Source: CAZBDU01 sp964490725 | GTDB lineage: Bacteria > Spirochaetota > Spirochaetia > SZUA-6 > DRHE01 | Assembly: GCA_964490725.1 (NCBI GenBank) | Contig: CAZBDU010000004.1 | Span: 1-64,000, forward strand | Length of the DNA stretch: 64,000 nucleotides | Direction: 5' to 3' | In this document: one piece after another, positions 41,905-49,863 of the stretch | Position numbering within the stretch: position 1 is the first letter of the stretch | Layout: each line of letters begins with the position of its first letter | Program-made: the position numbers and the translations under genes | The notes under the pieces: model-generated | The model's database searches: none | What the model was told of the DNA's origin: nothing | Seen by the model: only the letters and a program-made list of their open reading frames with translations

Positions 41905-43143
41905 ATGAGCACAGTAACCGCCGAACAGACAAAACCAACGAAACCCTTTCGTCCCTTCCAGTTTCTGCAAAACAAGAAGAACCAGGCCCTGCTGATCCTC
42001 TTCGGGGTGTTTCTCTTTGCCTATCTGGTGCCTTTCTCTTCGGCGAGAGTGTCGGCGGCGGTGCACGAATCCTTCCTGATGCTGGGAGCGTACGCCCGGC
42101 AGCACGTCCTGCTGTGCCTGGTGCCAGCCTTCTTCATCGCCGGGGCCATTACCGTGTTTCTCAACCAGCAGTCGGTGATCCGCTACCTGGGCCCGCAGGC
42201 CAAGAAGATCGTGGCCTACAGCGTTGCCTCTGTGTCCGGGACGATCCTGGCGGTGTGCTCCTGCACGGTGCTGCCGCTGTTCAAGGGGATCTACAAGAAG
42301 GGGGCGGGCATCGGCCCGGCCGTATCCTTCCTGTACTCCGGGCCGGCGATCAACGTGCTGGCCATCGTGCTCACGGCCAAGGTGCTGGGGCTCCAGCTGG
42401 GGTTTGCCCGGGCGGTGGGGGCGGTCTTGTTTGCCTTCCTCATCGGCCTGGCCATGCACCTGATCTACCGCAGGGAGGACGAGGCCAGGACCACCGACGC
42501 GGCCATGTTCAACGGCCTGCGGGAAGCCGGGGGGCGCACCCTGGGCCGGACGGCGTTGTACATGGCCAGCATGATCGGTATCCTGGTGTTCGTGAATTGG
42601 GCGCCTTCCCGGGGATCGCTGTCGGCATGGGACTTCATCTACCGCTTCAAGTACGCCATCGTGGGAGCCTTCGCACTGCTGCTGGCCTATTCGCTGGTAC
42701 GCTGGTTCCGCAGGGAGGAGCTCGTCTCCTGGGTCACGGCCACTCGGGATTTTGCGGTTCAGATCCTGCCCCTCCTGTTCGCAGGCGTGCTGGTAGCGGG
42801 ATTCCTGTTGGGGCGGCCAGGACACATGGCCTTGATTCCGGAGCGCTGGATCGCTTCGTTGGTGGGCGGTAACTCGTTGGGCGCCAATCTGACCGCGGCG
42901 GCGGCCGGCGCCCTGATGTACTTCGCTACCCTGACCGAAGTGCCCATCATGCAAGGCCTGATTGGAGCTGGAATGGGGCAAGGCCCGGCGCTGGCGCTGC
43001 TTCTGGCCGGCCCTTCTCTGTCCCTTCCCTCGATGTTGGTGATCGCCGGAGAGTTGGGGTGGAAGAAGACGGGGACCTACATCGCGCTGGTCGTGGTGCT
43101 GTCCACCGCGGCAGGGCTCCTATACGGGTCGATGGCCGGGTAG
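41905..43143 (+). CDS. Permease of the DUF318/ArsP family
   Basis: A 412-residue permease with about ten helices. The hallmark segment is VCSCTVLPLFKGIYKKGAGI near residue 112, which carries the two cysteines that bind trivalent organoarsenicals in ArsP. AVSFLYSGPAINVLAIVLTA and LMYFATLTEVPIMQGLIGAG (near residue 340) are conserved internal repeats. Family members export methylarsenite or other organometalloid thiolates. The neighbouring thioredoxin-like, MtrA-like and ArsC proteins suit this, but the substrate is inferred. Confidence 0.87.
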   Translation: MSTVTAEQTKPTKPFRPFQFLQNKKNQALLILFGVFLFAYLVPFSSARVSAAVHESFLMLGAYARQHVLLCLVPAFFIAGAITVFLNQQSVIRYLGPQAKKIVAYSVASVSGTILAVCSCTVLPLFKGIYKKGAGIGPAVSFLYSGPAINVLAIVLTAKVLGLQLGFARAVGAVLFAFLIGLAMHLIYRREDEARTTDAAMFNGLREAGGRTLGRTALYMASMIGILVFVNWAPSRGSLSAWDFIYRFKYAIVGAFALLLAYSLVRWFRREELVSWVTATRDFAVQILPLLFAGVLVAGFLLGRPGHMALIPERWIASLVGGNSLGANLTAAAAGALMYFATLTEVPIMQGLIGAGMGQGPALALLLAGPSLSLPSMLVIAGELGWKKTGTYIALVVVLSTAAGLLYGSMAG

Positions 43144-43167
43144 AAGCCGAAAGGGGGGAGGACTTGG

Positions 43168-43467
43168 ATGAGCGGGATCCGCGACCGAGACTGTCTGTGC
43201 AATCACCCGGCTGGGGTGACCTTTTTTGAGATCCTGGGCCAGCGGGTCGGCATCTCCGGAGCGCAAGAGCTTTTCAGACGTTGGCTGCAGGCAGGACGGG
43301 AGCCCGCGGGGCTGTCGCCTGCGGAGGTCCTGGCAGGCGTTCGGGAGAGGAACTACGTGTCCGCGTTGGCGGAGCGCGCCTACGTGGAGGCGGTGCGGAG
43401 CGCCTACGCCTGCTGGTCTGCGCGTGCAGGTCAGGCCGTTCAAAGGACGAGCCATGCTCAAGGTTGA
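43168..43467 (+). CDS. Uncharacterised protein between permease and MtrA-like genes
   Basis: A 99-residue protein with a Cys-Leu-Cys near the start (RDRDCLCNHPAG) and an alpha-helical body (FFEILGQRVGISGAQELFRR, ALAERAYVEAVRSAYACWS). I recognise no family. It overlaps the next gene by 14 bases, so the two are translated together, and it lies 24 bases after the permease stop. A role as a metal-binding or regulatory accessory is possible. The GGGGGGAGGA before the ATG gives good start support. Confidence 0.6.
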   Translation: MSGIRDRDCLCNHPAGVTFFEILGQRVGISGAQELFRRWLQAGREPAGLSPAEVLAGVRERNYVSALAERAYVEAVRSAYACWSARAGQAVQRTSHAQG

Positions 43468-44137
43468 TCCGCACCCGGACTACCCTCCTGAGAATGGCCG
43501 TTATCTCAGGGGCAACGACCGCTCGCCAGTGGTGGTGGTCGTGGTGCTCAATCACGCGGAAGACAAGATCCCTGCGGAGATCGAGCAGCTCGTACGCGCG
43601 GGCCTGGAAGCTGGCGCGGCCCTGTCGGGCACCGTCCAGACCGAAAACATCGGCTTCGAGAAGATCATCTGCAACGTGATCGCCAACCCCAATATCCGCT
43701 GGGCGGTCCTCACCGGACCTGAGTCGGAAGGACACCTGACCGGCGAGGCCTTCAAGGCGCTCCTCGCCAACGGAGTCGATGGGAAGAAACGCATCATCGG
43801 CACCGAAGCGCCGCATCCACTGTTGTTTAACCTGCCCATCGAGTTCATCGAACGCTTCCGCGCCCAGGTCTGCTTGATCGACCTGCAGTTCAAGGGTACG
43901 CCGGAGTCGGTCCGCCAGGCGGTGTGGTCGTGCTACCAGGAGGAGCCGGTGGAGTTCGAGGGACAACCGGTGTACGACGTTGGGGCCTACCCTGAGTCCC
44001 CGCTGTCCGGCAAGATCACCGCCCGGGTCATGGAGCCGTGGAGGCAGCCCCAGAGCGAACGGGAAGAGCAAGCGGTGAAGAAGATGTGGGATTGGGTTGA
44101 GCAGGTCAAGAAGAAGCAGAACGAGGGGGATCGCTGA
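43454..44137 (+). CDS. MtrA-like corrinoid-binding protein (tetrahydromethanopterin S-methyltransferase subunit A family)
   Basis: A 227-residue protein of the MtrA family, outside a methanogen. It has PPENGRYLRGNDRSPVVVVV, GLEAGAALSGTVQTENIGFE, KIICNVIANPNIRWAVLTGP and ESEGHLTGEAF. His94 in this last motif corresponds to the corrinoid cobalt ligand of archaeal MtrA. The C-terminal membrane anchor of the archaeal protein is absent, so it is soluble. In context it could carry a methylcobamide for (de)methylation of a metalloid or thiol. This is inference; no methyltransferase partner subunits (MtrB-H) are present here. Confidence 0.82.
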   Translation: MLKVDPHPDYPPENGRYLRGNDRSPVVVVVVLNHAEDKIPAEIEQLVRAGLEAGAALSGTVQTENIGFEKIICNVIANPNIRWAVLTGPESEGHLTGEAFKALLANGVDGKKRIIGTEAPHPLLFNLPIEFIERFRAQVCLIDLQFKGTPESVRQAVWSCYQEEPVEFEGQPVYDVGAYPESPLSGKITARVMEPWRQPQSEREEQAVKKMWDWVEQVKKKQNEGDR

Positions 44138-44451
44138 CCCGCACGGGAGGCGGCGTCCGAGTTTACAGCAGCTCGATTGGACAGGGTGGAGATGAGGGGT
44201 GAGGCGCGACCGGGGGCTGCTGTCCCGTGCACTTCCGGAGGCAGACTGGAGCCCGCCATGGATGGCTGGCTCCGGAAGGCAGCGGACAGAGCCCTGCGAA
44301 TTGCCTTGACGCCTGCCGAGATCGGAGCAACGTCATGACGACGCAGACCGGCTGTGGGGCTTGGTCGAGGATTACCTGCGGGAATCCCACGTTGACAGTA
44401 GCGGACGGGCGGTTGTAGGGTGGGCGAACGGTACGGCGGGAGAAGCGTGGC
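44138..44451. other. Stretch with transposase-like debris
   Basis: No gene. Short frames such as WLRKAADRALRIALTPAEIG and LVEDYLRESHVDSSGRAVVG occur but are not joined. TTGACA at 44392 could be a -35 box for arsC, but the -10 box (TAGGGT, 18-base spacer) is poor. Confidence 0.35.
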
Positions 44452-44889
44452 GTGAAAGAAAAAGTACTGTTCATCTGTGTGCACAACAGCGCCCGCAGCC
44501 AGATGGCCGAAGAGTACTTGAGGAAGCTTGCCTCAGATCGTTTCGAGGTAGAAAGCGCTGGGTTGGAGCCTGGGACGATCAACCCCCTGGTCGCCGAGGT
44601 ATTGGGAGAAGAGGGGATCGACATCAGCCACAAGAAGACCAACAGCGTCTTCGAGTTCCACCGGGAAGGGCGGCGCTATCACTACGTGATCACGGTGTGC
44701 AGCAAAGAAGCCTCCGAACGGTGTCCCGTGTTTCCAGGTGTCGGGCCGATCCACCGCCTGCACTGGCCGTTCGATGATCCTTCCCAAGTGACAGGTACTC
44801 GCGAGGCCAAGTTGAAGAAGGTCCGGGAGATTCGCGATCAGATCAAGCAGAAGATCCTCGAGTTCGTGCAACAGCATTCCGCCGGCTGA
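44452..44889 (+). CDS. arsC: Arsenate reductase, low-molecular-weight phosphatase type
   Basis: A 145-residue ArsC of the thioredoxin-coupled class. The catalytic loop is CVHNSAR (Cys9-x5-Arg15), and two further cysteines (Cys83 and Cys91 in TVCSKEASERCPVFPG) match the cascade that ends in an exposed disulfide reduced by thioredoxin. HWPFDDPSQVTGT is the family Asp-Pro motif. Starts with GTG. It reduces arsenate to arsenite, which would be exported by the neighbouring permease. It follows the MtrA-like gene after 314 bases and may have its own promoter. Confidence 0.92.
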   Translation: MKEKVLFICVHNSARSQMAEEYLRKLASDRFEVESAGLEPGTINPLVAEVLGEEGIDISHKKTNSVFEFHREGRRYHYVITVCSKEASERCPVFPGVGPIHRLHWPFDDPSQVTGTREAKLKKVREIRDQIKQKILEFVQQHSAG

Positions 44890-45199
44890 AGTGCCGGAGT
44901 GTTTCCTACGCCCTGTGGGGCAGGCGCTGGAAGGGGCGAGCGAAGCGAGCGGAGCCCATTGTCGTGGTGCCGAGCTTCGTTGACAGCCTGCACCAACATG
45001 TCTTTCGGGGAGATACCGCTGGTTCCACTCGCTGTGTTGTATGCTCGGCAACAGGTCTATTTGTACTTCGACAACGGCGTGGTGGAGTCGTCGCAGTATT
45101 GATCCGGGGTGCCCTTCGTCCCGCGGCGAAGAGCTTCGCAGGTCATCGCGAACCTGAGCTTACGGTTGCAGTCCTCGGCTTCTGAGCTCACCGGAGGAG
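44890..45199. other. Stretch without a gene
   Basis: No recognisable coding sequence. A short plus-strand frame (LVPLAVLYARQQVYLYFDNG) matches nothing I know. Confidence 0.35.
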
Positions 45200-45360
45200 G
45201 CCGATCCACGGTTCATGGATTGTTTGACTGGATCCTGAAGCCGCGCCATTTGATCCCCGTGGTTTGCCGATTGCGCAATGGGACGCAGCGCTCTGTAATC
45301 GTCGGTCGGAGCGCCATGTCGGGCATGGCCAGGATGTGCTGCTGTAGCTCCAGACACTAC
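45200..45360 (-). pseudogene. Fragment of the recombinase-accessory HTH protein (copy D)
   Basis: Minus-strand ELQQHILAMPDMALRPTITE, partly in another frame, then RALRPIAQSANHGDQMARLQ. It parallels YLLTMPDQFRRPAITERALR in copy B. Only the C-terminal end after the helix-turn-helix remains. Confidence 0.55.
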
Positions 45361-45370
45361 ATAGTCAGGC

Positions 45371-45420
45371 GACGACTCTCGAGCAGATCTTCATCCGGGT
45401 GACGGGTCAGGAGCTGAGGT
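45371..45420 (+). pseudogene. C-terminal remnant of an ABC exporter ATPase
   Basis: The plus strand reads TLEQIFIRVTGQELR and a stop, the normal end of an ABC-2-type ATPase (compare SLEEVFVRVTG at the end of the ATPase at 37609). It directly precedes two permease genes, so it is what is left of their ATPase. The nucleotide-binding domain is gone. Confidence 0.65.
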
Positions 45421-45441
45421 GATGGAACGTCTGTTTTCAAG

Positions 45442-46128
45442 ATGAAGCTAGACGCCAGAGTCCAATCCCGGAACAGGTTCTACCACGTTTCCATCGGTGC
45501 GGCGCTGCTCCTGGGCCTGGGCATCCGGAGACTTGGCGGCCGACACTTGGTGATAACGCTGCTACCGGTGCTGCTTCTGACGGCTGTCGGTGTTATGGTG
45601 GCCTTCTACATCGCGGCGCTGATTGTGTTCGAACGCGATCAGCACACCTTGGACGCAATGTTCGTCTCGCCTCTCCGTCTCCCAGAGTATCTCATCTCCA
45701 AGATAGTCACCCTGACGATACTGGTCTTGGTCGAGGGCGTTATCCTGGTCCTGGTGTCAGTGGAAGGGCGTGGGACGAACTGGCTGTTCCTTCTGGCGGG
45801 GACGATCTTGCTGGGGGCTATGTTCACCCTGGTGGGAACGATCATGATCGTCAGATTCGCGACAATTACGAACTTTCTAATGCCGGGCGGACTGGTGACA
45901 TTGTGCCTCGAGCTCCCCTTCCTGTACTTTGCCGGGCTCTCGAAGAGTACGCTGTGGCTGGTGATTCCGACGAGCGCACCCACGATGCTCATATGGGGCG
46001 CCTGGCATGCGCTATCGTCGTGGCAACTGGTCTACGCGCTGGGGTGTTCGGCGGTGCTTCTCGGTATTGGTCATCGCTGGGCCTTGAGCGCTTTCAACAA
46101 GCATATTCTCGCGCGCGAAAGAAGGTAG
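45442..46128 (+). CDS. ABC-2-type permease, first of a pair
   Basis: A 228-residue permease similar to fluoroquinolone-exporter subunits. Helices run VTLLPVLLLTAVGVMVAFYI, IVFERDQHTLDAMFVSPLRL with the typical SPLRLPEYLISK coupling segment, then four more hydrophobic helices. The N-terminal 20 residues look irregular and the ribosome site is weak. An ATG 20 bases upstream in another frame suggests that a frameshift cut off the native start. Function is doubtful without the ATPase. Confidence 0.65.
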   Translation: MKLDARVQSRNRFYHVSIGAALLLGLGIRRLGGRHLVITLLPVLLLTAVGVMVAFYIAALIVFERDQHTLDAMFVSPLRLPEYLISKIVTLTILVLVEGVILVLVSVEGRGTNWLFLLAGTILLGAMFTLVGTIMIVRFATITNFLMPGGLVTLCLELPFLYFAGLSKSTLWLVIPTSAPTMLIWGAWHALSSWQLVYALGCSAVLLGIGHRWALSAFNKHILARERR

Positions 46129-46131
46129 AAT

Positions 46132-46916
46132 ATGGGGCAGACGACAACAGCTACACCTCCCACACGAGCGCCCGGACTGATTTCCGCGATCTGGACGTTG
46201 GCCAGAAACGATGCCCGCCTCTTCGGACGGGATTCGTTCCTTCCGTTTCTCCTCCTTTTCAGCACTGGTTTGGCCGTGCTTCTTCGCTTCGGTCTGCCCT
46301 GGCTTGGCGACCTCGTGGCGTCCAACCCAAAGCTCGGGATCAGCGCTGAAGAGTTCTTCCCGCTTTTCATAGGCTACACAGTCATGTTCAGTTTCGCGGG
46401 GGTCGGCGGCACTCTCATCGCGTTCATCGTCCTCGACGAGCGGGACGAACATACGATAGACGCTCTCCTGGTCACGCCGCTACCTGTGTCCTACTACCTG
46501 GGCTACCGGCTGCTCGTCGCAATCGCGATCGCCTTCGTTCTCGTCCTTGCCGAAGTGTACATCATCGGTGAGGCGATAATCCCTTTCTGGCAACTGCTTC
46601 CCATCGCGGCGGTGGCATCACTGATGGGGGCCCTCATGGAGCTGTTCCTGGCGGCGTTCGCCAGCAACAAGGTGGAAGGCTTCGCGTTGATGAAAATCAT
46701 CGTCCTCAGCGGTTTGCTGCTCTTCGGCGCCTGGTTCGTGCCGATGCCGTGGGGTGGTTGTTCGGGCTCTACCCACCTTACTGGGCGGTCAAAGCCTGCT
46801 GGCTGGCGCAGGACGGCGATCCTGACTGGTGGCTCGCCCTAATCGTGGGCGCCGTATTGATGTCTGGTACGCTGGCTTGCCTGATGCGGCGGTTCAGCCG
46901 GGTGGTGCACAGGTAG
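46132..46916 (+). pseudogene. ABC-2-type permease, second of a pair, with late frameshift
   Basis: The frame from 46132 encodes a permease (LDERDEHTIDALLVTPLPVS, YYLGYRLLVAIAIAFVLVLA) up to GAWFVPMPWG. The rest, GWLFGLYPPYWAVKACWLAQ, DWWLALIVGAVLMSGTLACL and MRRFSRVVHR, lies in another frame and ends at 46916. Adding one G to the GGGG run at 46751-46754 restores a 262-residue protein. The error could be true or a sequencing indel. As the partner ATPase is also destroyed, decay of the whole exporter is more likely. Confidence 0.75.
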
Positions 46917-46929
46917 TACCGGAGTTTCG

Positions 46930-47020
46930 GGGCGCCTCCACCAACACCGTTCGCCGCGCCTCCATGTACCCCTGAGGCCGCCTGGCGATAGTTCGAGCAC
47001 TGGCACATCGGGGCAGGACT
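46930..47020 (+). repeat. Copy 3 of the HicB-associated repeat, right part only
   Basis: CGCGCCTCCATGTACCCCTG and GATAGTTCGAGCACTGGCAC recall 15180-15235 and 23560-23620. The hicB part is missing. Confidence 0.55.
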
Positions 47021-47044
47021 GTTGGACAGGCAGAGGGGGCACCT

Positions 47045-47470
47045 TCTGCCGGTTTTCTTGTGTCTTCACGGGTGTGCAGGCCGCTGGCGCAGGCCCGGGC
47101 CTCCTGGCAATTCGATGGATGATGTCGAAGGGCGGCTTGAGAGCCGGCACCGCCCCATCATGCTGTAGGGTCGAGCCAGGCATGAGGAAGCGCAGGAGCA
47201 TCGCCCGTTCGGCCTGTGCCTGGCTCCTGTAGAACTCGGAAGCATTGCGGGCAACCTCCACGAGGCGGATGCCCTGCTCGATGTAGTTCTGGTCCGCCTT
47301 TTCATGCCGCTCGATCCGGGAGCGAATCTGGGCCTGCTGTTCGCGCCGCTGGGAGACGTTGCGGCGGTAAAACGTCTCCTTGACTTCTCCGTCCAGCTTG
47401 TCCAGGTGGATTTGATCGATCCGGTTCTGAAGCTTGGCGTAGTGGGCGTTCAGCTTTTTCGTTGGAGCGG
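47045..47470 (-). pseudogene. Serine recombinase C-terminal remnant, second
   Basis: Minus strand: AKLQNRIDQIHLDKLDGEVK, ETFYRRNVSQRREQQAQIRS and RIERHEKADQNYIEQGIRLV, then in another frame EVARNASEFYRSQAQAERAM and LKPPFDIIHRIA. This is the coiled-coil and C-terminal end of a large serine recombinase with one frameshift near 47265. The catalytic and zinc-ribbon parts are gone. Confidence 0.7.
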
Positions 47471-47675
47471 GGGTGGAACTCCGCCTTCTCCATCTGGCTC
47501 CGCCGCAGGGCTCCCTTGCAACGAGACAGCGAAGCGAATAGCTGCACTGTTGAGCGAAGTCGACGGATCGAAGAGCACGCTGGAGCAGGTGAAGCAGCTA
47601 TGTACTCTGCCATAGATGGCAGCTAAATCATACAGACACCCTTCCCGGCTCCGGAACTCTCCCCGGCCAGACTCC

Positions 47676-48083
47676 CTACTTTTCTCCTCGCACCAGGAGA
47701 AGGGGCTTGTCGCTGTCGTGCTTCAACATACGGGACACGCTTCCCAGCACTACGTCACTGATGCTCCTGTGCCCGTGCGTTGCCAGAGCCACGAGGTCGA
47801 AGTCGGATCCGGTCACCTTTGCAAGCACTACCTCAGAGGGTTCGCCCTCGGAAAAGGAACTGGTTGTAGGGATACGCTCCTTCTCGAACACGGCTTGTGC
47901 CGTTGCCAGGCACTCTTTGGCCTTTTCAACTAAGGCTCGTTGCTGGTCCAGAGTATGGGCGTGGACCACGTGGAACAGGTGTACCTTGGAGTCGTGAATC
48001 CTGGCCAGCTGGGCGACATGATTCACTATGGCCTCATCGACCGGAGAGCAGTCCAACAGTAGAAGGATATTCGCATACATCAC
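47676..48083 (-). CDS. Universal stress protein
   Basis: A 135-residue UspA-fold protein: NILLLLDCSPVDEAIVNHVA, VHLFHVVHAHTLD and the nucleotide-binding GHRSISDVVLGSVSRML (G-2x-G-9x-G(S/T) type), ending in KPLLLVRG. It begins eight bases after the end of the Nramp gene and shares its transcript. Such proteins bind ATP or signal stress. Pairing with a divalent-metal importer suggests a role in metal or redox stress. Confidence 0.9.
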   Translation of the reverse strand: MMYANILLLLDCSPVDEAIVNHVAQLARIHDSKVHLFHVVHAHTLDQQRALVEKAKECLATAQAVFEKERIPTTSSFSEGEPSEVVLAKVTGSDFDLVALATHGHRSISDVVLGSVSRMLKHDSDKPLLLVRGEK

Positions 48084-48090
48084 CCGCCCC

Positions 48091-49323
48091 CTATGCGAAA
48101 ATAGTCGAATACAGAAGAAAGAGGTTCAGCGCGATGACGACAACGGAAACCGCAATCGCAAGCAGAAACTCTGTCGAGTTGCTCCGAAAACTCCCCATGA
48201 CGTTGCTCCGGCGGCACAGGACCAGCAGCGGAATGAGGGTAAACGGAAGCTGTATGCTGAGCACCACCTGGCTGAAAATCAGGATCTTAAAGGTATCGAT
48301 CTTCATCAGAATGATCACAAACGAGGGTATCGCGGTGATGAAGGTGGAGATTTTGTAGAGCAGGGTCTTCGGGTCTTCAGGCTTTCCTAGAAATGCGGTT
48401 ATGACATTCACTTCCGCCATCGAGGAGGTCGTGGAGGAGGAAATCCCGGCCGCCAGGAGGGCAAGGGCAAACAGGAACCCGGCAAAGCGCCCGGCCAGAG
48501 GACGCAGCGTGGCAGACGCTTGCTCCAGGCTGTCGACGTGTACCCCGTGCCTGAAGAACACGGCGGCGGCGACGATGATCATTGCGGAATTGACCATCCA
48601 GCCGACGCCCATGGCGGTCAAAGTGTCCAGCTTCTCGAACCGGATCAGGCGCCTCTTCTCTTCCCCGGTGGTTCCCCACTTTCTGCTCTGTATTACGTTC
48701 GAGTGAAGAAACACGTTGTGGGGCATGACGACCGCCCCGAGCATTCCCATGGCAATGTAGATGTTCTGGCTCGTAACACGAGGGACCACCAGGGCGGGAC
48801 CGACCACGAGCCAGTCCGGTTTGACGACGAACAGCTCAATGACGAAGCAAATGGCAATGATCCCCAGAAACCCGAGTATGATCTTTTCCAGTCGGTGGTA
48901 GCGTTGCGAGACAATGAAGAAGACCTCCAGGATCACCGTGAGCAGAGCGCCGATCCACAGCGGGAGGCCGAATAGTAGTCTGAATCCGATCGCCCCGCCC
49001 AGGAGCTCGGCGACGTCGGTTGCCGCACAGGCCACCACGATCGTCACGCCCACCAGCGCCGAAACGGGTGGCGCAAAATGCTCACGGATGTTTACCCCTA
49101 GGGACTTGCCCGTCGCAATCCCTAGGCGTGCGCTCATCCCCTGAATGAGAATCAGCATAAGAGTGCTCAGCGTGATGACCCAGAGAAGGTTGTAGCGGAA
49201 GTCCGCCCCGCCCGCCATGTTCGTGGCCCAATTGCCGGGGTCGATGAACCCGATGGTGACAAGGAATCCAGGCCCCAGAAACTTCAGAAACACCCGGAAC
49301 GGACTCGTCTCTTTCTGAACCAT
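48091..49323 (-). CDS. mntH: Nramp-family divalent metal transporter
   Basis: A 410-residue transporter with eleven helices. Metal-site motifs are DPGNWATN (residues 28-35; DPGN is invariant) and VVMPHNVFLHS in TM6 (Met-Pro-His). It imports Mn2+ or Fe2+ with protons. The start at 49323 (MVQKETSP) is preferred over the TTG six bases upstream. Typical Nramp length. In spirochaetes that avoid iron-rich metabolism, Mn2+ import is plausible. Co-transcribed with the downstream universal stress gene. Confidence 0.93.
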   Translation of the reverse strand: MVQKETSPFRVFLKFLGPGFLVTIGFIDPGNWATNMAGGADFRYNLLWVITLSTLMLILIQGMSARLGIATGKSLGVNIREHFAPPVSALVGVTIVVACAATDVAELLGGAIGFRLLFGLPLWIGALLTVILEVFFIVSQRYHRLEKIILGFLGIIAICFVIELFVVKPDWLVVGPALVVPRVTSQNIYIAMGMLGAVVMPHNVFLHSNVIQSRKWGTTGEEKRRLIRFEKLDTLTAMGVGWMVNSAMIIVAAAVFFRHGVHVDSLEQASATLRPLAGRFAGFLFALALLAAGISSSTTSSMAEVNVITAFLGKPEDPKTLLYKISTFITAIPSFVIILMKIDTFKILIFSQVVLSIQLPFTLIPLLVLCRRSNVMGSFRSNSTEFLLAIAVSVVVIALNLFLLYSTIFA

Positions 49324-49499
49324 GGGCAACGACTATCCTACGCTTTTGGATCGTGAAAGTACAGCTGGGCGGCACGGACGTTCGGTTCTTGGCCTCGCAC
49401 CCGGGTGGGCTGCAAAGAGCAACGACCTTCCCAACACTCACGGCCGACTGTCGGTTGTCGATAACGGTGTGCGATCCAAGTTCGTACTGTCCTGGACGT

Positions 49500-49790
49500 G
49501 AGCTTGCAGAGTGCTGCTGGTAGGGGCAGCACTTGTCTCGGCCCCCGCTACGAAAACAAGTTTCACGACCACGCGTGGGGGCCCAGAGCGAGCGGCGAAC
49601 TTGATGTTGCGTTTGCCGATCATTTCTCACTGGCGGTAGGTGGAGGATATGTTCTGGGTACTCCAGGAGATTTTGCTGTCTATTTGCAGGAATCTGTCCA
49701 GAGCAGGGAAGCGAAGATGACAACTTCGTTTGTTTCCCTCTTCCTGACGTGGAACGGGCCAGGAGAGCCACGCTGCCGCGTTGTCCCTTC
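49500..49790 (+). pseudogene. Truncated copy of the 19097 outer-membrane barrel gene
   Basis: The signal-peptide end (VLLVGAALVSA) is followed, after an internal deletion of about 35 codons and a frame change, by RYENKFHDHAWGPRASGELD, VAFADHFSLAVGGGYVLGTP and EAKMTTSFVSLFLT. These match residues 54-125 of the intact barrel protein. The rest is lost. It lies on the opposite strand from the intact copy, in the gap before the sensor-kinase operon. Confidence 0.8.
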
Positions 49791-49863
49791 TTTCGGCACC
49801 TGGCGTCTTGCCGTTGAATCTGATTTTATACTATACTTGATTGTATTGGTAAGGTAACGACGC

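Noticed and set aside
41596..42981. Minus-strand frame of 461 residues
   Set aside because: Opposite the thioredoxin-like and ArsP-like genes, and Gln/His/Arg-rich without domain signs.
44392..44420. Promoter for arsC at TTGACA
   Set aside because: The -35 box is good but the -10 box TAGGGT and 18-base spacing are weak, so it is not listed as a feature.
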